A stretch of 64,000 nt of DNA from Chlamydoabsidia padenii (taxonomy: Eukaryota > Mucoromycota > Mucoromycetes > Mucorales > Cunninghamellaceae), in contig JAIWND010000042.1 in NCBI GenBank assembly GCA_025330725.1, positions 156,255 through 220,254 on the forward strand, in the 5' to 3' direction. The position numbers and the translations under genes are program-made. Below, piece after piece: positions 47,449-57,992 of this stretch (positions are counted from its first letter, which is position 1; each line of letters begins with the position of its first letter). A model generated the notes under the pieces. The model was not told the DNA's origin. It did not search any database and saw only the letters and a list, made by a program, of their open reading frames with translations.

Positions 47449-47819
47449 AAACAAAGAAAGGGATCCGAATGAAAGGAGGGAAATCTAACCAAGTCGAGTT
47501 TAATGTTTGGGTATGCTTATCATGAATTTTAGTCGTATGGGTACATCACCAAAAGTATCTGTAGTCAAACCTACAGGAGAGACATGGGAAGTCAAAGGTC
47601 TATACGTGGCGGATGCTTCTGTTTTTCCTACCACTTCAGGTAAACATACAGCCAGAGAGCGAGAGAGAGAGAAAATAAGATCCCACATTTTTTTGAAGTA
47701 ACTCACGTCATTCATTATTAGGTGTCAACCCCATGGTGACCATTATGGCAACTTGTTTACACATTGCTGAACAAGTCATCGATTCCCTCAAGGGTTGCCA
47801 AACATTTGCAAAGCTATAA
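45189..47819 (+). CDS. Long-chain alcohol oxidase, GMC family (724 aa, six exons)
   Basis: An FAD-dependent oxidase of the fatty-alcohol oxidase type, turning long-chain alcohols into aldehydes in alkane and fatty-acid omega-oxidation, usually on peroxisomal or ER membranes. Exons 45189-46088, 46174-46236, 46297-46394, 46482-47390, 47533-47639 and 47722-47819 total 2,175 nt. An N-terminal helical extension of about 210 residues is typical of this subfamily. The FAD dinucleotide fold is at about 217 (VIVIGSGAGGGVVAAQVA), followed by LIIEKG. Other landmarks are SLIGGGTSINYSASL, HECHWCSAGC and GGSLQSPGILQRSG. The C-terminal HEMGTCRMG motif is rebuilt across the poly(A)-rich intron 4. The end has YVADASVFPT and NPMVTIMA. 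All GMC landmarks are present. Confidence 0.92.
47397..47446. repeat. A50 tract inside an alcohol-oxidase intron
   Basis: An uninterrupted run of about 50 A begins six bases after the intron 4 donor. It fills a third of the 142-bp intron. No flanking target duplication was seen. Confidence 0.9.
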
Positions 47820-47931
47820 TTTGTAGTATATCATGGGTAATTCTTGATACACGCACTATTTACACGCACTTTTTTCAGTTGCCGATAAAAACCATCAAAA
47901 AGTGTGACGTAGACAAATAAAAAGGCATCCC

Positions 47932-50320
47932 CTTATACCCTCGCACTTTAAGAGGGGTTTTAATTTTTAAAAGTTTAGCCGACAAAGTCACTGCCCTGAA
48001 AAAAATCAATTCAAAGAAATCGAGAATTCTATTTTACTGTTTCTTTTTACTGTTCTTTCGACTAAATAACATATCTTTTTGAAAATGTCATCCACGCTTT
48101 GCATCAAACCCTATATTCCTATTCCTGAAGCAATTATTGTTCCTCTTGAGCAGATGAACGAAGTAATAGACACCTTTCCTGAGAAATACGCAGTAATGTG
48201 GATTGCAGGAAAACTGTATCCGTCAAAGCAAACTACCGAGAATGAAGGGGCATCTGTCAAGAGAAGAAGAACTGTTTTGCACTCTTGGTATAAAACTTTT
48301 TTTGTCATCGTAGTGGTGAAAAAGAAGCACCCAAAGCTTTAGTGAGGGAAATTCTACCAGGACCACCAGACCTATTCAAAAGGCATCAAAGAAAATCGGC
48401 TGTCCTGCTAGTATGAAAGTTACTTGTTACAAAAACGATCCGAACAACGTTGTCTTTACTTTTCAAAAGCAACATAATCATGAGATAGGGGCCAAGGAAG
48501 ACTTCAGCTTTTTGCCAGTTTCAAAAACCACAAAGAATTTTATTATGCAAAAGCTTACTGAAGGATATGAATGTAGAGACGTTCGTGTGTCTATTCAACG
48601 TCAACTGAATAATTACATTCAAGACCACCTCAACATTGTTATGGCTGATCGTCAAAATAACAGTCAAGATATTGTTCATAGAGATCAAGTTTTGGATCAC
48701 AACGAAGTGTACAATCAGTATAAAAAAATACAAGAAGCAGCATACAAAAAAAATGACGATCAATATGAATCAGTCAGATTATGGCTACAAGCATTGTCAA
48801 ATGAAAAAGGATATGATGTTTATCTTGGAGATGACTTTAACACAAAGTTTACTTTTGGTTTTTTGTCTCCCTGGCAAAAAAATATCCTCACTCAATGTCC
48901 GTACTGGTGCTTGCATGCTACTCACAAGACCACCAATATCAACAATTGCCTGTTGTAAACGGTCGTTGTTCGTCAACCCGTTACTGGTACAGGCTGTCCC
49001 GTTGCATATTGCTTCACAACCAACCATGCTGTTTCCCCTATCGTCGAATTCCTGCAATTTTTGAAAAGAATGGGATGCATCAATGTTCTGAAAATCACGA
49101 TTGATGTCTCCAACGTTGAGTTAAACGCCATTCACACTGTGTTTCCAGAAGCTCAAGTGCAGTGATGTCTTTTCACATCGCTCCGGCATGGTCATCGAAA
49201 ATCCGTGAACTTGTCAAAACTGGCAGTTCGGCAACTAATGGCTTGGTCCACAGGTCCATTATTACAGCACTCAAACAAATGATGTGGGAAAGAAGCACTT
49301 CTGAATTCACTAGAAAACTTGCTGATTTTCTTCATCGATTTGGCGAACATACGGAATTGATTAGGTACTTTAGAACCTACTACTTTGTGAACGATGCGTT
49401 CATGCGTTGGGCATCCTGTTATCAACCGACCGTCTACACGAATATGGAAACCAATAATTACGTGGAAAGCTCGCATAACCAACTCAAAACGACCTATTTA
49501 AAAAGAAAGCCTAATAGAAGAGTTGATAGGCAGGTATATGTTTTGGTGAATGATGTTGGTGAAGATTACCAGCAAAACGTTAAAAGATTGGCGCTGAACG
49601 TGGGCAGAATGGGTCCTGAAGAAAGAAAAGAAGAAGAAGACAAATTGATGCTGAACAGATTCCTGTAGAAGTTATTCCGGATATGATTCAAAGCATTGAC
49701 CTCGAAACATACGCTGTAAAATCGTTCACCAACTCGATCGTAACCTATGAAGTCAAAGTTAGAGAGCAGAAGATGGCCAGTTGTAGTTGCAGAGATTTTT
49801 CCTTTAACCGAAATAACTGTAAGCATATGTTCTTGCTTAATCGCTTGCATCCAACCCTTGGACTTTATACAGGTAAACATTACTTATGTTTCCAGGAGTA
49901 TTTTGACTAACTTGAAACTATTATATATAGTTGCTTTTCAAGAAAATTCCCAAAACCAAAGAACTAATGGCAACGATGAACTTCCAAATAATACTGCAAG
50001 TGAAGAAACATTGTCTTTGGATAATGCAACGGAAAACTTGTCGAGCATGTTAGCTGCATATCGCACTTACGCCGAAAATCCGAGCCGTATAAGTGATGAG
50101 GAGCTGACTATTCTTCGAAACGTTTCTTCAGTAATTCAAGGTATACTTGATCGCAATACAAATGTAAACAATGCAACAAACAGTAGATTTACTCGTCAAA
50201 GACGTTAATTTTCTATTTATTTTTGTATTGAAAGAAAATAAAGAAGGCAAAGGCCCGAAAGACGCTCCATTTCCTTTTTTTAAAAAATTAAAAACCCCCC
50301 TTAAAGTGCGAGGGTATAAG
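47932..50320 (+). mobile_element. SWIM-type MULE with terminal inverted repeats, copy 3
   Basis: The ends are CTTATACCCTCGCACTTTAA at 47932 and its mirror TTAAAGTGCGAGGGTATAAG ending at 50320, inside a terminal inverted repeat of about 40 bp. Outside the right end the mirrored CCGATTTA continues and matches the start of the copy at 12905, so the true end may lie a few bases further out. The direct repeats expected of MULEs (8-10 bp) could not be fixed. The interior is a decayed transposase. Confidence 0.8.
48085..50208 (+). pseudogene. SWIM-type MULE transposase, decayed copy 3
   Basis: The N-terminal segment has KPYIPIPEAIIVP and EVIDTFPEKYAVMW. Then come IGCPASMKVTC, a region ending SVRLWLQALSNEKGYDVY and the DDE core region with THKTTNINN and KITIDVSNVELNAI. 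NNYVESSHNQLKTTYLKRK gives the E motif. The SWIM zinc finger reads CSCRDFSFNRNNCKHMF, and a Thr/Asn-rich tail follows. Frames change near 48330, 48950 and 49165, and a stop follows near 49668. The lysine-rich linker and tail match copies 1 and 2 in layout, but sequence is well diverged. It is not expected to be active. Confidence 0.75.
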
Positions 50321-50344
50321 TAAATCGGTATTTGGATTCTTGCT

Positions 50345-50983
50345 TGTAAAGTGAATTCTTCGAATCAGGAAATCCTTGTTGTTGCCAAACGATCGTACTT
50401 GAATATAGTGTTGTAATAGCTCGACCACATACATCTTTGTCCCATTACAAATACCATGTTCCACATCAAGATTTCAGAGGACAATCAATGACATCCCGAC
50501 TTCGATGGTGAGGAGGTGGCCGGGCATATCATTCGGCTACAATGAGTGAAGGAATTCCACAGGATAGTTGATAGAGTAGTTGAAGGGATCGTCGCTGTCG
50601 ATGAGGGTGTCCATTGATTCGTATGTCATGGCTTCACTGGGGAAAGATTCTGTTGCTTCTATGTTGATCCGATCCACAAATGCATTTTTCGTCGTGAGGA
50701 TGGTATAGGTGGCGTAAAAAGAGGGATCTTGGTGTTGGCTGAGGTCAGGGTATATTTTGCTGATAATGGTTGCTATGTCTTCAGAAGCCAAAAGCCAGTC
50801 TTGTTTGACGGGTACCTTTTCATGGTAAGGAGGTTCACTATTTCCAATAGAGAGAAGCTGGGCAGCAAAGTCGGTGTCCGTAATCCAAGACAAAAGAGAT
50901 TCGAGAGGAGGACGTGGCAATGCAATGTTGTTCTTGCTGCTGTTGCAGCACGCTTTGCATCGATCATTTCTGGATTCCGACAA
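50345..50983 (-). pseudogene. PIF1/Helitron-type helicase remnant
   Basis: The frame 50983-50537 has ALPRPPLESLLSWI, KQDWLLASEDIATIISKIYP, TILTTKNAFVDRIN and SINYPVEFLHSL, which fit the region between motifs IV and V of PIF1-like helicases as found in Helitrons. It then stops, but the same frame continues with NDMPGHLLTIEVGMSLIVL, NLDVEHGICNGTKMYVVELL, the conserved 'LKVG.PIMLLRNLD...CNGTR' block of this family. The N-terminal Walker motifs and any Rep domain are missing. It is a short, broken piece adjoining the right end of the MULE. Confidence 0.65.
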
Positions 50984-51324
50984 AGGTAAGAGCCAAAAAA
51001 AGGTCGTTCGACCTCAAAAAAGGTTTTGATGCATTTCATTGGTCACCCTTACTTCTTTAATAGTGTCAAATAACATCTTTTGGTATATAATGTAGCAAAA
51101 AAACAGTAGAGTACGTTAAATAATAGATAACTTTCAATACAATTCTGATCATAAGAAAGTATGAAAAGAGGAAAATAAAGATAATTCGCTAGCACCTTGA
51201 GACAGGAAGCAGTTTCTTGAATTTAAATCTGCCATTCTTTTCTATTTAATGGATTGTTTGTGGAAGTATGCACCCCATATAGGTATGTTAAAGCTTGGGA
51301 GATAATGATCAAAGTAACCTCAAG
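50984..51324. other. Spacer before the coiled-coil gene
   Basis: 340 bp with no gene recognised. AT-rich sequence near 51100-51190 could hold the 3' end signals of the minus-strand gene. Confidence 0.4.
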
Positions 51325-54300
51325 CTACGAACTGGAAGAATCTACAGAACTTCGTAATACTATGTCCAAATCTTCCGTAGCTTGTCTTCGTAAAACATTT
51401 TCCAGTACTTCCTTCCTTTCTTTGTCGCTCTATTTTTCACATTTAAAAAGAAATGAGTAAGTAGACTTTTCTTCTTTTGCTCACTCACTTCGATTCGTTC
51501 CAAAGCCCTGGTGATCATATTATCCCGTCGAACCAGCTGCTGTTCTGCACGATTTAATTCTTGCAGTGATTGTGCGTAAAGTTCATCCAGCTGTTGAGCC
51601 CTCTTGCGTTCCAATTCGAGATGACGATCTCTTTCTTCTAACTCATGGTGCAATTCCTGATTCAGCTTGGTCAGTAGTCGTGTTGCCTTGTCCAACCTCT
51701 TGCCGTTTATCTTTGACTACAGTGTAAATATATGATAAACAGAAAGATAAGCATAAGTTAACTAGATTAACATTTTCATCAATTGCCCCCCCTTTTTTTT
51801 GGTCTTACCTCTGGGTTTTGGCACTGGTCTAGCAATGATGTTAATATATCGTTACGTTTCCGGACAGCTTCCAATTTTTGCTGTAGTAGATGCTGTGACT
51901 TCATGTAGTCATTCAAGGCTTGATTTGCGGCGTGTCGATCACGCTTCAAACGGTCGTCTGCCTCTTGGAGATGATTTTGCAATGATTGTATGCGCGCTTC
52001 AAGCTCCTCCTTAAAGTAAATATAAATGTGTAAACAAATGGTATTAGCCAATAATATGCACAATGCACATAATGGGTGGTAATGATGCCTATACCTGTTT
52101 CACAGAATAAATCTCGTCAGATGCATCAAACAAATTCGACGCCGAAATCTGCTGTTGATATTGTCCAATTGTTCGCTGCTGCTGTTGTATGGTGTTCAAG
52201 GCGCCTTGTAGTTGCTCCTCCAGTTCTTTAATTTCTTCCTGCCGTATTTGCTTTTCTCTGTCGGTTGCATCGGTTTGGGCTTCTAGATGACCTTCCAGTG
52301 ATGCAATTCGTACATCACGTTCACGAATGGACTGCTCGACCTGGTTGAACTTGATCTCCAAAAGCTGCAAGTCATCTTCGTATCGTTGTTTGGCCTCCTC
52401 TTGAGATAGGGTGTGAGCCTTTAACATACTGGATTCTAGTTGTTGATAATGTGCCTGTTTTTGCTCCAATTCAATCGCCATCAAGGAAGAAAATTTTTTT
52501 TCCAGTTCAGATATGATATCTTCTTGCTGCTGTTGTTGGTAATGCAAGTAAGACTGTATGGTGTTGTTTTTTTCGTCTTGTAGACGTGATGTATATTCTT
52601 CCTCTTTCTGCTCCAGTTCCTGGTTACTATCTTGTAATTGTTTTTCAATTGTTTCAGCATGAGTAACCAGTTTAACAATTTCATCTTCTAATAATTCCAT
52701 ATCATGCTCACGCTGATCTAGCAAATTTTGAAGGTGTTGACATTTCTGCTGCTCGCTGTATCTTCGTTCTTCCATATCTGAATAATCCATCTTTAGTGCT
52801 TGGTAGTTTCGCTCCAATTGATCGTATTGCTGCCATAATTTTTTCTTTTCCATTTCCTCCTCACGTCTATTGTTTCGATCAGTGTTAGTGTGGTCTAATT
52901 GTAGTATCACTTCATCGTACTCGAGGCACTTATCGTGCAGCTCCTGTCTGGTGTTTTCCAATATCTGGTTCAATTCTTCTTTGTCGGCCCAAGCTCTTTC
53001 CATTTCTTTCGATTTGCGCTGAAGCTGTGATAAAAGATCTCGATTGCGTTCCCTTGTAAGTGTTAAATTTTGCTCCAATTCATGCCAATGAATATTTCCT
53101 CTTCGCCCTTCTGTGAATATATTGGTGGACGATCCTAATGCAGAGGTAGCCACTCTAGAATGGTTATATTGTTGCTGCTGTATGGTATCTTGAAGGCCCA
53201 TGATAGTTTCATTTTGGTCTTGTATAGTTTGTTTTGCTTGAACCCAACTTTTTTTATATCTTTCTAGAATCTCCCTCTCCCTGCTAGGAGTTGAAGTTGA
53301 CGAAGACGAAGACGAAGGTGACAAAGACGATGATATCAGCTGTTGTTGTTGATGTTGTGATACCGAAGGTGACGTAGAGGGATATGTTGGGTTGTTCGCG
53401 AGACCACCGATAACATTACCATTGGTGGTATTTGTGCTTGTGTTATTATGGCTTGCCCCTAATCGTTGGGAGCAAAGGAGTCGTAATCTAGCATTTTCCA
53501 TTCGTTGTTCGGACACAAGCTTTTGCAACTGATCATTTTCGAGTCGGCAGGCATCAGCAGAAGCTAATGCTTCGTCATATTCCATTTGCTGTTCTTTGGA
53601 CATGCCGTGAGGTTTTGGACAAGATTGTTGTTGAAGAATGGCCATTGCCTGGTTCAGTTCCAAGATCATGTTTTTGTATTTTTTCAGTTCTTGCCCCAGC
53701 GTCTGTATGTTTACTTTCAGGTCAATATTTTCTCGAATAGCAAGGTCATTTTGATCAGGTGAAAGTTCGTCTAGTCGCTTCTCGAGATAATATATTTTCA
53801 TCTTTAATCCAAAGTTATCCTTTTTTAAAGTGTCAATGGTCTAGATAAATTGACGATATGTATTTAGTATTCAGTATTCAACAATGAAAAGTATTATATA
53901 TGTTCGGTCAAATCACATGGTACCTTTTCTTGATCTTTAAGCGTTAACGTAGTCGAGCGGCGATTCATTGATGTAGTAAACGGTTCCACTGAAGTTACCA
54001 AAGGGTTTGCTTTTAGCGTGTTCATACTAGAAGAATCTATCTGGACCGAGTTGTTGGCCTTACTATTGTGCTCCTCATTTTTGTTTTCAACCAGGTTGGA
54101 TGCCATCTTTTCAAAAGACGCATCAAGGTCATTTTGAAAAATGGGAGTAGCTGGAGTATTCTCTCCTTCAATATGTTGAGGAGATGAAGGTCCTGGTAAG
54201 GAGAAAGGAATGGGCAGACATTTCTGTTGCGCTGGTTGTTGCCAAGACGGTTGTTGTTCTTGTTGTTGAACTGAAACAGGAGATCCAGTTATCCAATGTT

Positions 54301-54514
54301 GCTCGGAAAACGAAGTTTGTAAGAGATCTTCGACACTGTTATTCGCATCCTCATCGTTTCCAACCTGTTGCAATGGTGGCGAAGGTGATCTGGTGTTTAA
54401 GCCGTCTAGTAAGGAAATTTGAGTAAAAGAGGTTTCTGATAAAACTGATTCATTTATAATAATTCCACCAAAAGCGCCGTCCACTCCACTTTCTTTTTGT
54501 CCGTGAACAGCCAT
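51325..54514 (-). CDS. Mto1/centrosomin-like gamma-tubulin-anchoring coiled-coil protein (956 aa)
   Basis: Exons 54514-53924, 53840-52095, 52009-51809, 51716-51489 and 51429-51325 total 2,871 nt with GT-AG introns. The first 200 residues are Ser/Pro/Gln-rich and probably disordered. A centrosomin motif 1-like segment lies at about 205-260 (NFGLKMKIYYLEKRLDEL, then ENIDLKVNIQTLGQELKKYK). In Mto1, Pcp1 and ApsB this motif binds and activates gamma-tubulin complexes at spindle poles or septa. The rest is long coiled coil (ELEQNLTLTRERNRDLL, QQQRTIGQYQQQI) ending KEVLENVLRRQA. Exon 2 contains poly-Gln and poly-Ser inserts. A longer start at 54601 would add a Cys/Phe-rich leader and is less likely. 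The exact paralogue (Mto1-like or Pcp1/Spc110-like) cannot be decided. Confidence 0.82.
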
Positions 54515-55166
54515 GCAGTGGTTATGGAAATGACTTTGTGAATTACAAATTATAAATGGACAAAACTCTCCTCCCCAGAAAAAGGCCATGACTCGGCGCA
54601 CCAGTAAACATGCACCAGTAGCGGGATTTAAAAATGTATAAAACCGTTTTGCGGTCTTTTAATTGATTTTATGCACCAGTGGATAAAATAGAGGAAATGA
54701 ACAAAGAAAACGTTCAATCATTTTTTCCCTCTTCTTCTTCTTCCTCATCCTTTATTCTAGATCTTACTATATAATTATCACCATTATCCTTCTTGTGGTA
54801 GGCATTGACCTTGAATCCTTTTTTTTTTTGTATGAAATGGACTGTTTTATTTCAAATTATACCAAGAGGCGACATTGACCTTGAATCCTTACACGTGTCA
54901 TGACTTCCAAACTTCATCTTTGTTATTCCTCTCCTTTTTTGTCACTTGTTACTCTTCCTTTTTTTTTATCCTTTATTATTCTCTTCCTCTTTTACCCTTT
55001 ATTATTCTCTTCCCTTTTTACCCTTTATCATTATTCTCTCCCTTTTTTAGACCTAAGCATTAGTATATATACATCTTGCATCAGTTGATTGAATAAACCA
55101 TCATCTTTTTAATTTACACTCTATTCGACTTTACCTTTGCTTTGCTTTTATTCTCTTACAAACATA
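54515..55166. other. Intergenic region with a micro-retroposon
   Basis: About 650 bp between the coiled-coil gene and the FAR1-OTU gene. TGCACCAGT occurs near 54616 and 54671, with a related GCACCAGT near 54598. Pyrimidine-rich sequence (54920-55050) precedes a TATATATA near 55064, about 100 bp upstream of the next start. The micro-retroposon at 54803-54890 is listed separately. Confidence 0.5.
54803..54890 (-). mobile_element. Micro-retroposon with 18-bp target duplication
   Basis: CATTGACCTTGAATCCTT at 54803-54820 recurs at 54873-54890. The insert is T9 followed by about 43 bp. On the minus strand it ends with GAAATAAAACAG about 20 nt before the A tail, so it carries a polyadenylation signal. 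This is the 3' end of a transcript retroposed with strong 5' truncation. Confidence 0.75.
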
Positions 55167-57009
55167 ATGACCGATAACCAATATCTCGAATTGACAGTTG
55201 GTATGGAATTCTCTGATGTTGATGCTTTGAATGAACATCGTTTGGCGTACTCTCGGCAACAAAATATCAGTATCGTAACAAAGAAAAGCGATTACAAACG
55301 TGGGTTTATATCGTGGAAATGTAAACATGGTGGTGTATATCGTCAAGCCAAAGGTGCTATGAACGGGGGCTCTAGTAAACAAGGAAACCAAATTGAAGGA
55401 CGTGAAACGAAAACTTTCCGTATGGGGTGCCCTTATTTGGTCAACATTTACCGACGTCAGGCAAGCAAGGTGATTCGCAAGGCGGAACAATGGGTCATTA
55501 CTTCGATGATGGATCAACATAATCATCCGTTGACGGGATGTCTCTCTACTTATGTGATGAATCAAAAGGTGGTTGGTGATGAAGTTTCCCATGTGGATAA
55601 ACTCTTGGCTTCTCGGGGATCACACCAGGTCATCATCAGCAACTGCAAACTCAAATTCGGTGACCGATCAAATCTTCTCGCCAAGGACATCTCAAACATG
55701 CGATACAGGCGTACTGGTGTTACTGAAGATCCAAAGGCACGCAGTATGTTTAACTTTATTAGTAAACTCCAGGAGGCAGGCTACGATGTACGATGGGCTG
55801 TGAACGAAAAGAACGAACTGGCCAGCATGTTCTTCACTCACGGCGTTTGCATCAAACAGGCAAGACGCTTTTCGGAGGTGGTCATTATTGATGCAACTTA
55901 CAAGACAAACAGGAATAAGCTACCTTTGGTCAACATGGTGGGTGTGGACAACGTTTGTCGTGGAAAGGCGAATTCTTTGACGTTCGCCGTTGCCGGTGGA
56001 TGGATCTCTAATGAAACTACCGAGTCATATACGTGGCTCTTGAAGCAGCTGGAATCCTCTGTCTTCCCTGCCGACTCCTTCTGGCGACCTGCTGTCTTTG
56101 TGACGGATCAAGAAAACGCTCTGACTACCAGTATCAAGATCGTGTTTCCCGTAGCCTCCACTTTATTATGCTACATTCATATGATGCGCAACTTCAAGCT
56201 GAAACTGGAACGACACTTCAAGGACAACGATGGCTGGAAGAAAACTGAACGTGCATTATACAACATGATCCACTCTCACTCTATTGATTACTTTGAAGGC
56301 CAATTGAAGGTTTTCAATCAGCTTGTCGATGACTACACAGCCGACAAAGATGTGATTGCGAAAGCTTATCTCAAAAGGTAATAGGATATCAAAAAAAAAA
56401 GAGGTAAAGTTAGCGGCACTAATTTTTTTTAGGCGCAAAGCAAATCTGAAGAAGAATAGTTTGATGCCTGTCCTCGGATCCGAAGTCAAAACTTCCAAAG
56501 TCTCAAATGTCTATAATCCCAAAGGTGATGGTAACTGTGGTTTTCGGTGTGTGGCAATGGCTGTCTTTGGTGACGAAGAAAAGTACATGGACGTCAAAAC
56601 GAAGATGTTAGAAAAGCTTCGAGAAATAAAGGGCGATTACGAAAAAAGTACCTGGATCAACAAAGAAGACTCCTTCGGCAAACTGGAGGCGCTTTTAATG
56701 AACACTGGAAATTGCCTTCATAACAGGGACTTCAGGTTTACTGACCCAGTGTGCTCTCAGTTGGCCGCTGACACATTTGAAACGCCTATCGAATTCCATG
56801 GTCCCAATCATTCGACTTTGTACTTGCCATTAACAAATCACAAATACAAATCATATCGACCAGTAGCTTTAAACCTCCACGCCGATCACATATACCTCGT
56901 TACAATGAAAAAGGGCACCAACTATGGATATGCTCCTATCAATATGATGCATAATAGTATATGTGAAAAGTTGGACCTCAACAATCTATCTGCTTCATTT
57001 GGCCAATGA
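55167..57009 (+). CDS. FAR1-like MULE transposase fused to an OTU protease domain (595 aa)
   Basis: Exons 55167-56377 and 56433-57009 (55-bp intron) give one open frame of 1,788 nt. The N-terminal part is a FAR1-type zinc-binding front (WKCKHGGVYRQAKG, FRMGCPYLVNIYRR, HNHPLTG). The DDE core has VVIIDATYKTNRNKLPLVN and VFVTDQENALTTSI. A C-x-x-H-like motif follows as TLLCYIHMMRNFK. The segment expected to carry the third acidic residue and SWIM finger is missing. Instead, after the intron, an OTU-type cysteine protease domain begins: GDGNCGFRCVAMAVFG supplies the D-x-N-C motif and ALNLHADHIYLV the catalytic His. OTU proteases remove ubiquitin-like modifiers; the target here is unknown. The gene is uninterrupted, unlike the other transposases in the window, which may point to selection. 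It ends 24 bp before a solo LTR. Confidence 0.8.
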
Positions 57010-57033
57010 TCTCCCTCTCACTATTCTACTTTT

Positions 57034-57317
57034 TGTCGTATACGGCAGTAGTTTATTTTTATTTTATTTTTTATTGAAGTGATTGATCTCGAAGTGAGCA
57101 ATCAAGTCAAGTTTTTATTTTTATTTTTTCAGGAACCATACAAGTATATCCGTATGGTAACACAGTAGTTGAAGATGATCACATTCGGACTACGAATGTG
57201 GGGGCTTAACTGATGGGACAAACACTTATTAGAGATAGAAAAACAGTAACAGACTTTTTTTCTTCTTCACTTGAATAAACAAGCTCATTACGTCTCGTAA
57301 TCACGTCCCATATCACA
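57034..57317 (+). repeat. Solo LTR of the chromovirus family
   Basis: A 284-bp copy of the chromovirus LTR in the opposite orientation. Two substitutions were seen near 57134 and 57147 relative to the full element. It begins TGTCGTATACGGC and ends CCCATATCACA. The flanking five bases differ (CTTTT against TACTC), so the expected target duplication is absent. Confidence 0.92.
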
Positions 57318-57412
57318 TACTCGAATGAGGGTAAAGAATAAAGATCCAATTAATACGCATTCAAGAGTTGGGCATATTTATTTCAATGATGTGTTTCTAC
57401 TGTAGAGGAAAC

Positions 57413-57884
57413 TGATAACTCAGTCAGTGAAATTGAATCTTCGCAGCTCACAAAAAGTGAATCGTCACAGCTTGTCAAGGTGCCGTCAAATACAAGCATT
57501 GCAAATGTGCCGACAGCAACTTGCTTAAACAGCGTACGTCGCAATTATTCTCAAGCCATTGTCCATGCGTGTCAGTCGATGAACGCTGACAAAGATGAAA
57601 TTGATAAAAACGAATGGATCATCGAGAGAATGAAGTTGGAACCATTTTCTTTATTTCCCTTGGGTCCCGATGGACAGCCAATGGTCGTCGGACAGTCTGT
57701 GGAATTAAACGGCCTTGCACATCGGAACAACATTAGCGAACTGGCTGATAAAGCATTCATCTGCAAACCAATATTATCTGTGAAGCGAAAGCGTGATGTT
57801 GATGCCTCAATCGACAATGTCTGTCCGGGTTTAACGTCATTGATTCATCGATCACCGAAGAGGATAAATCCGCGAAAAAAGTGA
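57413..57884 (+). CDS. Possible detached 3' exon downstream of the FAR1-OTU gene
   Basis: An open frame preceded by TTTCTACTGTAG, a plausible splice acceptor at 57412. The product starts ETDNSVSEIESSQ, with a near-repeat of ESSQL, and continues QAIVHACQSMNADKDEID, KLEPFSLFPLGPDGQPMVV and RKRDVDASIDNVC, with a basic tail. It lies just beyond the solo LTR. It may be the C-terminal tail of a transposase or part of a gene disrupted by the LTR. No known domain is seen. Confidence 0.35.
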
Positions 57885-57992
57885 AAGTCACACGCTGAAA
57901 TAATGATTCAATTTTTTGGTTCCCCCCTTTCACTTCACTTCCCTAACTTTTTACTTCTCCTCTTTTTTCTTCTTCTAAATACTCAATCAACA

